Shown here: positions 23,352-37,099 of the stretch, piece after piece
Layout: every line of letters begins with the position of its first letter
How positions within the stretch are numbered: the first letter of the stretch is position 1
Source: Pseudovirgaria hyperparasitica
Taxonomy: Eukaryota > Ascomycota > Dothideomycetes > Acrospermales > Acrospermaceae
Length of the DNA: 64,000 bases
Direction: 5' to 3'
Assembly (NCBI RefSeq): GCF_010093815.1
Contig: NW_022985551.1
Span: forward strand, 377,259-441,258
Translations under genes and position numbers: made by a program
Notes under the pieces: model-generated
The model's database searches: none
Seen by the model: only the letters and a program-made list of their open reading frames with translations
Told to the model about the DNA's origin: nothing

Positions 23352-26300
23352 TAATCTTAGTACTTGAGGTCGCGAGCCAGCTCCTAAAGAATCGTGTCGC
23401 TTATCTTAGAGAGGTTAGATTCCTCCTTATCGGATAGTTTATTAGGCCTCTCCTATCTATAGAAGTTCTCTTTAACGTTATCTAGGCCCGCGTTAGACTC
23501 GAATTTCTTAAAATTAATTAGCTACTTAGTGGCGCGCGCCTCGTTAAATTCCTTCTAGAACGACCTATCCCTATAGACTAGCCTTTTCTATCTTACTATT
23601 TTCTTAAAGGTCTCCACGAATACCCTCGAGCCCTCCTTAAACTAGGCGTCTACCTTAGCTTTAAGTTATTAAGGACTTGCGTTAAGCCACGTAGCTACCT
23701 CTTCTTTTACCTCCTAGCTATTCTATCTTTTACGGCCGACTAATGCGTTACTAACGGCGTTAAAACTTAGGAGTTAAACTACGGCTAGGAAGGCAAAAGG
23801 AATCGTGCTATATTTATTAGAAAATTCTAATAGAGACGTGGGTCCCGGAGTTAAATTCCTATAAGCTACTATGAGTTATTCCTATATACCTATTTTAGGT
23901 ACTTCTATTATTATATAATTAGGGCCAATCGCGATATACCATAGAAGTATTATACGTCTTCCACCCTTTACGGGACCCTAGGCGCCGTGTATTATTAGTA
24001 GGCTAGAGATACGTACTTTAAGGGACTAGTAGGGGACCGGGACGAAGGGACTAAATCGTTTCTTATTATCTGTATTATAGATCTTATCGTTAATAGCCGT
24101 GATTATACCGTTTCGATTGACCCCCTCGCGGAGCTTAGCCTTCGACTACTATTTATTTAAGAACTTATAGAAGTGGGGAATAATTATAGTATAGTCGTTA
24201 CTTCGTTTGTCGTCGAGACTAATACTCCTCTAGATTATATTAAACCCGTGTCTATTACTAGGATCGAGGATTCGATTAATGGCGTTATCGAGATACTTAA
24301 AACCCGTCTTATTACCCCTATCCTAGGACTTCGCATAGTACGGGTACGAGATTAGATAGTAGTTAAGGTCGGGCCGAAGAGTAATATAGGTAAGCTAGTA
24401 AAGTAGGTATTACCTAATAAACTATTAGATATAGGAGTGGTATATAGTTCGTAGCTAGCCGTAGTTTAATTTCTTGTTAAACATGCGCTAGTAGTACTTA
24501 TATATATTAAATTCATCCCTCGCGAGTTCTAGAATACTCTTATTAAGTATAGAGGTTATCTTTTTAAGTAGCTCGAAGAGCCCTTTAATATTAATACTTC
24601 CGGTACGTTCTTACTCGTCGAAGAGTTATCTATCTATTCTACCGTCCTCCTTCTAAATTATAAATATAATACTAGTAAGGATAGTTTTAATATTAATAAC
24701 TTACTTCGGGGTCTCTAGGGCCTAGTAATAATAGATATCTAATGCCTCTATCGGATAAGGTGGCCGCGCGTACTTCGCAAACTAGGTATAGCGGTTCTTA
24801 TAAACTTTAAGGGCCCCCACGTTATCTCTAAACTTATATACCATTTTAAGTCTCGCTACTAGGTTTAAGTAGGACACGCTAACGAGTATATTATTCTTTC
24901 TAGCCACGTCTTAGTAATACTTATAGTAGACTTTATACGGAATAGCCATGTTACCTATCTACGCTTTCTAGCGCACTAGTAGGGCCATTCCCTTAATACT
25001 TATGAAATTCTTCTTTAATAATATAGCTGCCTTAAAAGTCTTCGTTACTAAAGACGCGTATTAATACTTCTTAGACTCGTCCTCTTCCTTAACTAATACT
25101 ATCGTCTTAGGGTACGAACTAAGAATAACCGGGGATTATCGTGTAGGCGCCCCTAGTAATTACTAAGGGCCGGTAGATAAGGTATATCCACGAGTAGGTT
25201 TTATCGGCGTGGCCGTAACGGGCACTAAAGAGGTTCTTATATAGCCCGGTAAGAGACGTATACTAGTAGTAGTAGGAGAAGTACTTACTTTAAACGGACG
25301 ACTAGCTTTAAAGAGACGACGTACTACTAAACTAGAAGGTATACTTCGTGGAGGGGACTTTACTATAGACGTTATCTACGCTAGTTTTAGCGATGGTAAG
25401 GTCTAAGACGGAGGCGATATACTTATCTCTTTAATTTATAGGTAGTATTTAACGGGCCTATAAACCATTCTACTTATCTATAACTATTAACTAGCGGGGA
25501 TAATAAGTCCCGTCTTATTATAGAACGTTAGTTTATTTTATTAGCTAGGGTAGTTCGAGAGTTACTAGAGAGATAGACCGTCCTTATTACTATTACTAGC
25601 TAGGGCGGTATTAATATTAGAGCTCTAAAGATATACCTTAATTCCCCTTCCCTTCTATCCCTAGCTAATTCGGGACTATAGGGATACGTTTAACTAGTTC
25701 CTCGCTCTCGCCTATATCCGTATTTATAAGAGCGCTACTAGCTTTTCTATAAAGTTCTATATTTACTAGAGCTATCCGAGGGCGGATTAGAGTAACTAGC
25801 TATTATTATTAGGGAGGTCTTTTCGCTAGTTTTATAGGATTACATTTTTAGCTTTTAGAATGCGGGAGTTAGTATCTCTTTTACGACGAATTATCTCGTG
25901 GACTTCTTTCGGAATAGAGGAGTTAATCTTTACCTTACTATACCCTATTACGGCTCCTACTTCCTAGAAGAGGTTAACTATACTACTTAAGAGCTATTCT
26001 ACGAGGCTAGTAATATAAAGGAGATTATTAAACATATCTAGAATATAGTCCTATCGCTCTTACGGGTCCTAGATAGCGATAATTCAGTTAATAGTAGACT
26101 TATTTACTTCCGTAGCTTCTATAGCCTATCTATACGGAGTAGTAGATGGCCTTAATACCACGATAGCTATCGATAGCCCTACTTTAGTACTTACGACTCT
26201 TAACTAGAACCGCGTCTATCTTATTAGTGCTTAACGATCTTATAACTCTTTACGGGTAGGCGTTTTCTTTTTCGGTAGGGCTATTATTATTATCGGTTCT

Positions 26301-26430
26301 ATTAGCGAGTTATATTCTAAGAAGAGATAGTTAAGTAAGGCGGAAGTGGAGGAGGAGGTTTTATTAATTAAGGAGGTATAGAGAGGTGTAAGAGGGAAGA
26401 GTTATATACTATCTTAAGTTCTCTTTTTAT
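23352..26430 (-). pseudogene. Element D accessory ORF downstream of pol (~1,000 codons)
   Basis: Same strand as gag-pol, beginning about 650 bp after the pol stop. Minus-strand translation stays in register with RIP-type stops and matches E and F. Recognisable stretches in the family include PKKKTPTRKELQDRQALIRQ near the start, VSVEEEDEPKKYQYAP in the middle, and near the C-terminus KLSDKEESNLSKISDTIL, rich in charged, coiled-coil-like sequence. No membrane segments or signal peptide are evident, so it does not look like an envelope gene. The start codon is unclear (an ATA at the expected site in all copies may be a mutated ATG). Family not recognised. The plus-strand ORF at 24173-24355 is a shadow of it. 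Confidence 0.65.
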
Positions 26431-26506
26431 GCCTCCTTAAATGCCGGGTATATAGTAATTTTTATAAATGATCCTTACTAACGGCCGTAGGCCCGTATAC
26501 GTGTCG

Positions 26507-26610
26507 AATCTATGAATAAATATATACTAGGTATATAGGAAATCTATAAATGAATGTATCTACCGGGTATATAGCGGAATCTATAAATGAATAGATACCG
26601 GGTATATTCT
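26507..26610. repeat. Three-unit minisatellite between pol and accessory ORF of element D
   Basis: Units of 34, 37 and 33 bp start AATCTATRAATRAAT and contain TACCGGGTATAT or the mutated form TACTAGGTATAT. Found at the same place in E (46072-46175) and F (about 61395-61505). Confidence 0.8.
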
Positions 26611-27081
26611 TATCCTTATAAGACTTCCTATAAGTATCTTTTTCTTCTATACCTCCTCCTTCTTTTCTTCCTTATTAGTTTCTAATAGGGCCTATTCTAT
26701 AGTAACGAAATAGGCCTTCGATAGGTAGGCTTCGATTACACGACCGGCTTTAATATATAGTAGGTGGAATTCGCGTAAACGCTATTATATCTTCTTTCGA
26801 GCATTGCTTACTTTAATAATAAGTTTTATTATTTTATAGTAATAATAGGGTTCATTATCCTCTTTTAATAATGGAGTTTATCGTCCTTTTTCGATAATAG
26901 AGTTCATCGTCATAAGACTACTTTTATAAGCATTCCTTCCCTCCTTAAAAAAAACTTCTATCCCCTAGAAGGAGATATTAATTCTAGGGAAACGTAAATA
27001 TTCTTCTCTATTAAAGTCTTATAGAGTAGAAATTACTACTTCTACCCGGGTTTATGTAGCGTCATTAAGGTATTCCGTAAG
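26611..27081. other. Spacer 3' of gag-pol in element D with short repeats
   Basis: No reading frame. Around 26855-26910 there are three loosely repeated ~24-bp units of the type ttcgataatagagttcatcgtc. The spacer separates the pol stop from the accessory ORF and may contain its promoter or a splice acceptor. Confidence 0.5.
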
Positions 27082-30000
27082 TTATTTATAATAGTTTTCC
27101 TTATCGCTACTCTTCTTATTTTCCTCGGTAATTCTTCTAATCGGTAGTTATAAGGGCTCGTTATAACTCTCGTTACTTATATTTCTTATAAAATATTTCT
27201 TTAATCTATAGCTAGGAAACGTCCCTCTAAGCATGGCTCTATTAAGCTCCGCGAGCTTATAAGTATAATTAAACACGGACTAGATTCTATATGGCCCCCT
27301 CTAATACTACCTTAGCTTCCGCCCTATATCCTTCTATTACTACGAGTCGTATAGGAGGATAATTATATTAACTAGTAATAACTCTTAACGAAGGTAATAG
27401 TCGTTATTCTATACCTCTCTCGATTCCTTACGCGTTCGTATCGTGTGGGTATAGGCCTCCTTAAGATTCTCGGATCTTCTCTTAAGTTATCTAGCTCGAA
27501 GAGTAAGTAAGTCGGACGTTAATTACACCTCGTCCTAAGGGAGTATTCGGAGCGACTCGAATTCGACTTCGATAGGCATAATTAGTTTATAGCTAAGCAC
27601 GAGGTATATAGTACTATACCCTATACTAGTATATATCGTTATTCTATCTATCTAGACGACCGCATGGAGGTAGCCGGGCTAGTTCTTAAATCCGCTATTA
27701 GTTATCTTCGCGAGAGCATTAGCGAGTAGTATAAAACTTCTCTTAATAATCCTATTTACTTAGGGATTATATATAGATATAATCTTCTAATAAATTCTAT
27801 AGAGTCGGAGGAGCTTCTCTATAGTATCTATATTTTCTCTACTACCGTTATAGGTAATTTTAGGAATAATTCTATATCTATAGATCACGTTCTTAAAGAG
27901 GAACTTTATAACGACTATAGACGTAGCCACTGTATATGCCTCCGCCTTAGTCTATCCGCTTAGCTATTCTTATATAGATACTACTTTACTATACCCTATA
28001 GAAGGTAGTAGCGTTATTATATCTAAGTATATTCTTTACTAAAGAATAGGCGTTATAATATAGTAGAGCCCTTTATTAAGACCTCCGAGGAGTTTACTTC
28101 GTCGTTAACATTCGTTATAGATTTTCACGTGCTATCGTATATCTCTATGTATACCTACCTACTAATACTTATCCTTAATCCTTCTAAGGGTCTCTTCGCT
28201 ACCTCTATAATCTATCTTATTATAAGTAGTAGTAATTATATACGCCCTAGTATTCGGATCCTTAATTACTCGTGTATATTAGCGATACCTATCTCCTCTC
28301 CGCTAGAGTATTCGGTTATATATAAGGAACTTTAGGTAGTCGGTTATAAAGGCCTTATACACTCGGTCGGTTAGGTCGGTTAGCCTCTTAAGTATAGTAA
28401 GGTATTTCGTAATCCTCTACTATTTATCGCTATATTCATCTATTAAGGGAGACTTAATAGCGGTATAGTCGAGTATCCCTATTATATAATCTCTCCCGCT
28501 AACGGGCTTAATTAATAACGTCTCTAGCACGTCTATATATAGAGCTATATCTATAAACTCGTCTAGGTTAAAGATAGAGACGTCTAGTGGTTCTTCTCCT
28601 TCGTATATCCGTAAGATACTATCGGTAACTACGTTACGCTTCCTAGGTATGTACCTAACTATAAAGTTCTATAGCTAAATCCACGCGAGCTACCTAGTAA
28701 CGAGCGCCCCTAGTAAGTTAGTTATAGTACGGTTAATTTAAGCGACTAGAGTATTCGTGTCTATTTCTATAATAAAGTATATACTATAGAGGTATTACCG
28801 GAACTTCTATAACGCGTGGAGGAGAGCTTAGTACTCTAGCTTCACGGTGTCGTAGTTTCTCTTAGCTTTTAACTATATTCCTCTATTATACCGCGATAGC
28901 TAACGTTTACGATTCTTATTCTCCTATATTAACGTAGCTCCCTACCTAATATTACTAGAGTCTACTACTAGAATTATATCTCCCGTATCTATTCTATACC
29001 GTAATATTATTAGTGCGGGAGTAGTAGTTAGAGCTATCTTTAGCGCGTCTATCGAGGTCTACTCCTTAGCTATCTACTACTAGGCCGATTTATTCTTTAA
29101 TAGTATAAATAGTAGCGATGCGATAATAGTATACCCGGGGATCTATATCCGGAAATATATATAAACGCTAAGGAAGGCTCGCACATTCGTCGTGTTTTTA
29201 TAGGGTTTCTAGTCCCTAATAGTAGTAACCTTTTTATTACTCGGTCGCCTCCCTTTAATATCGTAGACGTATTCTATAACGTTAGCGGCTTTAATATACT
29301 ACTAAGTCTTCTTACTACTTAGGGCGTATCCGGCGCGCTCTATATCCGCGAGAACCTTATCCACGTTAATTAAATGTTCTAGGATATACCTATGAATTCT
29401 AGGTAGAGCCTCCTTAGAGTTATATTTCGTCATAGGTCCTTTAATACCTAAGTTATCTAGGAATAGTAGAGCCCTCTCCGGGATATATTCTTATATAATA
29501 GTTAATATAATCCTAACGAACTAAGCTACTAAATTAGTAGCCCCTTAAGGTAATATTATCCTATATAGTAATTCTAGGGGCGTTATAAACCCTATTAAGT
29601 CTTAGTAATACTCTACTAATAGAATCTAATCGTATTCTAAGAAGAAGTTAGTAAATGTTAAGACGGCTATCCCCGTAAAGTGCTCCGAGAACTCTTTATA
29701 TAAGGGCGGCGTGGCCGTATCACGAATGGTGACTTGGTTAATTTCTATTACCGAATTAATTAACCTATAATCTCGTTCCTTATTAGCTTCCTTCTTCTTT
29801 TCTATAAGAAAATAGACGTTTTAATAAGGACTACTATAGGGCTTAAGCCTTCTACTATTAAGACGCTCTTTTAGGATTATAAGTACCTTTCTATAAAGGG
29901 CTCTAGGAATATTAAAGTTCTTAGTCTACTATACCTTGTATTCTACCGTTCGGATCTCCTACGGAGATGCCACCTCTTTATTAAATTTACTAAGGTATAA

Positions 30001-30597
30001 GAATTCCTATACTAGTACTTCCTCACGATATAATAAGATTATATATAGTAACTTAAGTTCTATAGGACGTAGCTCTATTCTAATCTTTAGCTAACTTATA
30101 TATAGAGGCGTTAGACGTGTTCCTAGCGGGATAGTTACCCTTTAAGGCTCTATTAGCCTATTAAACGCGTTAAGGCCTAGGTAAATGGCTAGAAGAAGTA
30201 CCTACTATGCGATTACTCGTTCACGCTAGTCTAGATACCCTAATAGATTCCTAGGAACCTTTCGGTAGGCTTTAGAGTTATCCACGGGGTGTACTTTAAC
30301 TCCCTTCCTTTTATATATAGTAGCTATACTAAATCCCTTTAATACCCCGGATGAATACCGTCTTTAGAGGCTAGTAGAGCCTACTATAAGCTATTCTATT
30401 ATTATACCTTATTTATATATAAAGGTAGCGTACCTTACCGCCGTAACTAGGGCGGCTAAGTCATCTTTTCTTAATAACTAAGTAATATTTTTAGGCCGGA
30501 TTTTCTCGGAAAGCAACTCTATATAACTTATTTCTATATCTATATAAAAATATAGCCTATCCCCTTCGTTAGTAGATTTACTAGACCCTATTTAGTA

Positions 30598-30636
30598 CGG
30601 ATTATTAGTTAAGGGTAGCCCTTAACTAATAATCCG
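30598..30636. repeat. Palindrome P2 (18-bp arms) inside element D pol
   Basis: Arms CGGATTATTAGTTAAGGG around the centre TAG, perfect. It lies between protease and RT coding regions and is 39 bp long, a multiple of three. Confidence 0.92.
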
Positions 30637-33318
30637 GCTTAACTCCGGCTTCCGGCGATATACTCCGCTATATAGTTAGTCTCTAGCTATAGAGTTACCC
30701 TTCTTCTCTAAGACTAGAATATACTTATCTAGACTAGTTTTAAAGGTTATACGTTCTTATCTATATACGGAGTAGACTATTAAGAGTACTTACCTAGAGG
30801 CTAACCTCTATACTATAAGTAAGGCCTATCTAGTATATAGCTCCCCTAGGATAAGATTATAATTAAGTTTACTATATACGAATATTAAAGTAGCTATAAC
30901 GATCCGACCTATACGGATAGAGTATTACTATACTATTCCTATAAATAGAGTACTATACTAAGTAGCGCTAACTAAACTTAAGTTCTTTATATATAGTAGA
31001 AGCGAAGATATCGCTAGCCTAAGACGCCTTATAGCATCTAGTCGAATACTATTTACCTATGCGCCACTATTAAATAGTACTATACTAGTCGCCCTTTTAG
31101 AACTAACTTCTATAGGGTACCTTAGATACTCGGCTACTAGCCTTACTATCCCTTCCTTAAGCTAATTAATATCTTATTATATAATGGCCGTCCCTATAGT
31201 ATAGAGGGGTACTAATACATTAAGTTTATTTATCTTAGGAGCCATAGTATAGTTATTTCTTCCTTTCTTCTCGGCTCTCTCTTCTTAAGCCTCGTGGACC
31301 TCTCTAGCTATAAAGTTAGGGGCGCCCTTCTCGAATACCGCATGATATAAGTCGCTATTAAGGCTTAATAGTTCGCTAATAGTAATGTTTATAGTTATCT
31401 CTAGAACGCGTACTAGCCATGCTTTACTAGCTTCTATACTTAGCCGCTATCCTTTGCGTAGATAGTTATTAAGCTTAACGCCTTAGATATATATCTTTAA
31501 CTAGGATTTAGGCTATCCCCTTTATCTATCTTATCCTCTAGCGCCGTTAGCTCTTATTTAGACGTTCTCTAGTCGCTACTCTTCTTACCGTCCTTCTATT
31601 CCTTAATAATTCTTATATACTACCCTTCACGCATTCCGCGGAGATAGGCGATCTTTCTTTCCTTAGTATAATTAGGTATACTCTTCGTAATCCCCCTTCT
31701 AGATATTATAAGTATAGCGGGCTCTTCTAGGGCTATCTCCTTATAGATATATCTATTACTAGCTACGTCGAAGCGTTCGTGGAATTCTATATATCTATCT
31801 TTCTTACTCTTAGGCGACGTGACTTCTTCTTCCGAATCGCTATCTACTAAGGCCTAGTAGGGACCCTTTATAGGTTTTATACTAATACTATATACCGGTA
31901 CTCTCTATAAAGCGTTAATATTTACTATAGATATAGAAACCTTCACTCCTCCTCTATACTAGCTTAGACCGTTTTAAACCGTTACTACGTAGTTCTAGAT
32001 AGCTTATAGAGTAGCTTATAGCCCTACCGAGGAGGGTAGTAATAGGATTTCTTCTCTATTCGCCCCGAAACGCCCTTAGAATACTTATACCCCGTTAATA
32101 TTTAGTAATCCGTCTCTAATGTATCCTACTATCTCCGGACATCTATATATTAGGTAATCTCCTCCGTACGTAATATATACGATTAGTCTTCGAGGCCTAT
32201 TCTAGACTATAACGCCTTCTTAGGAGTCTCGGGTAGAGATGTATTCTCTATTCTATATATAATTCTATAGATAAACTTACGTTAGTTCTATAGACATGCC
32301 TTATACTTAGAGATATACTAAAAGATTTAGCCTTCGCGTCTACTAGTTAATAATAGCTAAAAGTAGCTTAGGTTCGTACTTCTTAAGGGATAGAAATAAG
32401 AGATTAGAGGTAAAGTAGGACTTCATCTTAATTAACGTAAGGTCTAGTTTACTAAATCTCTCTACTATCTTATTAAACTTATCCGATTCTAGCGCGATAT
32501 ATACTATGACTAGAGAGGGGTAGTTAAATTTATTAGTTCTTCTTTCTTTATATAACTACTCTTCTAAGCCGGTCTTCTTACTCCCTATCTTTAATTTATA
32601 GTATATGGCTATAGCTAGCTCTTATACGGCTAAGTACTTATTAATACGAGCTAGTTCCTTAAGTACTCTAGCCTTTCGTGATACGAAGCCATAGATAATT
32701 ACCTAGTTATAACTATGTACTTCTATCGTAAGTTAATATTTCTCTATAGCCCGAGCCTTAAGACTATTAGGCAGCCCTTCTAGGAAGAGCTCTATTCGTG
32801 AATACGAGCTTAGGCTTTCTTTAGCCGTAAGTTTCTCTATAATAATATAATACTAGGAGTAGTATATAGGGAGAGAGTAGGATGGGTCTACTTTAACCAT
32901 TTCCACGTATTTTCGGACAAAGTAGATGGTGCCTTCCTTAAGGGTAGAGTTAAATAGAGAGAATTCCTTTAATAATTCTTCACGTAGCGTGGCCTACTAC
33001 TATTTCTAAAACCTACTTATTCCTTTAATAGTAGGACGGAGATAGTCCTCGTAGTATAACGGTAGGGAGGTTATCTTCTTATTAGGCGGAACTTTATAGT
33101 TTATATATATATCCTCGTACTTCTAAAGAAAGGCTATAATATTTATTCCTTTAAAGCGCTCGGGGGCTAGGGTAGATAGAGATACTATCCTTCCTTATCG
33201 CGTAAATACTACGAAGAAGTTAAGTATCTCTCTACGAGTTACTAGGTCGTTATTTTAAGCTCCTATCGCACTATTACTAGTAGTAGGTATACTAGTAGAG
33301 ACGCTGGGGGTAAGGTTA

Positions 33319-33343
33319 TTAGTTAAGGAATTACCTTAACTAA
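33319..33343. repeat. Palindrome P3 (10-bp arms) inside element D gag
   Basis: Arms TTAGTTAAGG around a 5-base centre. A degenerate relative of P1/P2 about 40 bp downstream of the gag start. Confidence 0.75.
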
Positions 33344-33681
33344 AGGCTGGTCTAATACGTCTACCTATAACACCTATCATCCCTTCTCTATATTAACTAA
33401 TCCCTTTATAAGGTAAACTATTACTATCGTCTTTATCGATATAATAATAATAATAATAATATTATATAACTAGGTAGAGTAGTACTCTACAGGCCTATGC
33501 CTTCTCTAGTCTAAGCCACTATATAAGAAGAAACCCTATAGGGAAAAACTTCCTTATGTCTATAACTACATCTCGTTAAACCTCTATTTCGTCTTAAGTA
33601 TACAGCTATAGGGTACGCCTATTAGCCTATAGCCTATATTACCGTTATTTTACCCTTAGGTAGCACGTGTAGGTACGGAGG

Positions 33682-33712
33682 TTATTAGTCAAGGGCTACC
33701 CTTAACTAATAA
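33682..33712. repeat. Palindrome P4 near the 3' end of the LINE
   Basis: TTATTAGTCAAGGG, centre CTA, then CCCTTAACTAATAA: one mismatch in 14-bp arms. It lies 238 bp from the LINE 3' end. Confidence 0.9.
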
Positions 33713-33899
33713 TCGGGGTTCTCCCGGGGTTCTTCCGGTATATATCGGGTTGCTACTAGCGTATGCCGGGTCTCTTCCGGTATATATTTCCGGGTCTACT
33801 AGTACTAGAGGAGTAGTAGATATATAAGCATCCATCGGGAGACGTCCTTAGGGTACTTATTAAGCTATCATATAATATCTAAAGTCTTCATAACGTGGA

Positions 33900-36800
33900 T
33901 AAGCTATTACCGTTATATATAGAGGTTAGGGTATATAGCTAGATAGTGGCGTATTATACCTCTCCGGCCGTACGCCTTATACTATAGAGACACGTCGGGG
34001 ACGCCTCTCTTATAGAGGTAGTATAGGAGTCCTATGGCGCCCGTTCGGGCTTAGATGAGTATAGATACTTAGGCTTTCGTTAGCCCTTTATATATCTATT
34101 TACTCGGTTCCTTCTATGGCCCTCGAATCTACTCTAGGTACCTATCCTACTAGGAGATCTAGTGGGCACGGAGTGCCTCTTTCTACTTATCTTAAGTCCA
34201 CGACTATATGTTTTTTATAAGTTCTTAAAGGCTCTATTAGTCTAGGAGAGCGTCCGGGTTATCTCGGACTTCTTATACTACTTAGCTAGAGTCGGCTTCT
34301 ATTAAGCACCTATACCGTATTCGATTCCGGCCTATATATAGGAGTGCGCGGTAATATATGCTAATTCGTGCACGTAGCGCGGCGAAAGTGTATTCTACGT
34401 TTTCTATGCGTTCCTATACTTATTATTTAGTGAAGTATACTACCCTCTATATCTAGTAGAAGTTATATATGCTTATAACGTCTGTCTCGCGTCATAGTAG
34501 TACCGTGTTAGTAGCTTTATATACGCCTAATATAAGACGGAGTATACGGTTCTATATGGATTCGAGCTTTATTTACCTAGTCTATATAAGGGCCGTGTAC
34601 TAGCACTCGTGTCCGTACGTAAAGGCGGGTCGTGCCATAGATATATATAGCTAGCGTGCCTTATCCCGGGCGGTTCCCCATATAGAGGCTATAATCCGTC
34701 GTATGGCGGCTTCTACCCGGAGGGCCCTAGAGACGGCGTATACTACTTATGGTCCCCATTTAAGCTTGCTATCTAGTATAACTCCGAGCGCGCGCATGCT
34801 TTATACTAGTGGTTCGTTAAATGCGTCGATTTAGGGGCGTTATTCGCCTTCTCTAGTTATCTATTTCCCTTAACGATTAATAAAGTATATAAGCTGGTAT
34901 TTCTCCGGGGCGAACTTTGCTCCGTAGTATTTTATCTACTAGAGGCACCTCTCGTGGTCCTATTCTAGTCTTCTATATGTTTAGTTAGTATTATTATTAA
35001 TAGCTAGGAGGTATATGTTATCGGCGTATCCGACTACCTCTATATACTTTATTCCTTAAAGAAGGTCTACCGTAAAGAAGAGGAATAGGATCGGAGAGAT
35101 GGTGCTCCCTTATGGGATGCCGCATGCCGTCTCTTTATATTCGCTTTAGTATCTAGGGATATATATCTAAGTTGTTCTTCCTATGAGGAATGACTATATA
35201 AAGCGTATAATCTATTCTAGTATTTATCTTATCCGGAGGTTATAAATAAGTCTTATATGGTTTACCTTGTTAAACGCTCCGGCTATATCGAGGGAGAGGA
35301 GCGATACTACCCGTCCCTACTTCTATGCGGCCTAGACGACTTCGATAATATATTAGATAGCTATTATTAGGGAGCTACCTACCTTTACCTTCTAGTTCGG
35401 AGGGAGGAGATTATATTCCTATGCCGCGGTACTTATCTTCTTCGCTATTATAGCCTCTAGTATCTTACCTAGGTAGGAGAGAAGGGCGATTAGTCTCTAT
35501 CCCTTTAGGGAGTTAGGGCTCTTTCCTAGTTTCGGGAGTATAATAGTATAGGCGACTCGGAAGCACTAGGGGTGGTACCCCTACGTGACGCATGCTTAGA
35601 ATATACGAGTAATAAGCGGTAGGGTCGCCTTTATAGTTCTTTTTAGGTATCGATTTAGAATTCCATCTAGTCCGGGTGCTTTATCATTTGGGAGTATCTT
35701 AATAATATTAAGTATATCCTCCTCCGTAACTTCTTCGGGGATGTCTACCGTATATAGGTATTCGGCGTCGTGAACGTCTAATAGATCTACTAGTTCCGGG
35801 AGAGGGAACATGGCCTCCCGTAGGGCCTTAGTTTTCTTAAGGCTCGTGGAGTATATTCTCCCCTAATGTATTAGGGGAGGCATGAGTGGCGGGGGTGTCG
35901 GAGTGTCTACGCCCTTAGCCTATTTCGCCATGCGCTATAGCCCTATTACGTATCGTGTCTATTAACTAGTAATTATATACTACTGTTTACGCCTTTCGTT
36001 ACGGAGGACTTTATCACGTTATTATATCGCTTCCTTCTATTCTTCCTACGACTCGGGTGTTCTCGTACGGTATACGCGTCTATATAGCCTTTGGGCGTCT
36101 TATCTACTTTCCCGTACTTAAGGAATCCCCTTTGCTTCCGGGGGCTGGTATATTCGGTATAGTACGTGTTTATTTCTCGCATTCTAGTATGTTTATAGGA
36201 GTGTCTATACGGCCTGGTCTATGGCTAGGTTATTAGATACATCGACTGTAGAGAGATCTAAGATCGCCGATTCCAGGTCCTTTAGGTACTTTTCCTAGTC
36301 GGTGTCCTTCTATATCTATCGTCCCCATTATTCATTCGGGGTATACACGTTTATTATAGTTTCTATATATTTATAGTTAGAATCCGTCTATACCTAGCCT
36401 AGGCGGTAGTATTGGATCCGGTGACTAATGTGCTCCGTAGCGAAGGTGAGATTAAGCGTAGACCCGTCTTCGTCCTATTTATGTTTTTTCTATATAACTT
36501 ATTCTATAGGTGTGAGTAGGTATAGGAAGTCGTGGTAGCGGGTACGTAGTTCCCTTACTCTAAGTTCTTCCCTAACCACGGCTAGGCCTCCCTACCATCG
36601 GTGGTAGAGGTTAAAGTCTCCTAGGAGGATGTATTACCCTAGTTCCGTAGTACCCTCGAGTATCTCATCTAGTATAAGTACACGTTATTAGTTATATATA
36701 TTATATATATATAGGGGGCCTATATCTGTTTATAGGTGTAGTGTTATCCTAAGGTTATCGCGCTCGGTATACGACTATAATAAGAGTGGTATTAATCTAT

Positions 36801-37030
36801 AAATGTGGAAGAGGACTCGTCTTTCTAGTCCTAGAGGGTATATAGTGTGGTATCCGGGGTATATGGTTGGTTTGCTCGTCTAGTAGTATTTATAGGGTTC
36901 CTAGATGGCGAGTATTATAGCCCCGGTCTCTTCGAGGAGCGTCGCCTAGTTCTCTCTTTTATATTATACGTTTACCTATATAATTCGGAGTATATTCTAG
37001 TCCCTTATTAGGTACTAGGGAGTATATATA
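33900..37030 (-). pseudogene. LINE ORF2: endonuclease, reverse transcriptase, RNase H region
   Basis: Minus strand. Endonuclease (about 37030-36350): GAIILAIQEPYKYY, then YILLGDFNLYHRWxGGL, the GDFN-H-WGG motif of APE-type LINE endonucleases. RT: ILPNDKAPGLDGILNRYLK at about 35640-35705 and the catalytic box YADN (family YADD) at 35017-35028. A C-terminal RNase H-like stretch runs to about 33950. The frame changes between the surviving ORFs at 35973-36182 and 35596-35811, so at least one frameshift is present besides RIP-type stops. The gene is dead. Confidence 0.85.
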
Positions 37031-37099
37031 CCTATATACTTATTCCTTAGAGGCGCGACTATCCTCGCGCGGCAGCGGCTTTAACTATGTCTTTTAGTC

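Larger units (their letters stand above)
27082..33380 (-). pseudogene. gag-pol: Element D gag-pol (single frame)
   Basis: The minus-strand ATG at 33378-33380 survives intact (it is ATA in E and F), and the reading frame ends at TAA 27082-27084. The copy in F shows that gag, protease, RT, RNase H and integrase share one frame of about 2,100 codons. D spans 6,299 nt, one fewer than F, suggesting one small indel. RIP-type stops are frequent. Palindromes P3 (in gag) and P2 (between protease and RT) lie inside the coding sequence. See F for domain positions. The plus-strand ORF at 28129-28335 is a shadow. Confidence 0.82.

Noticed and set aside
24173-24355. Plus-strand ORF of 60 codons in D
   Set aside because: The opposite strand carries the long accessory ORF, which is conserved in frame in E and F; this ORF is its shadow.
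26440-26610. Telomere or centromere satellite
   Set aside because: Only three units, and at the same internal position of each D-family element, so it is element-specific.
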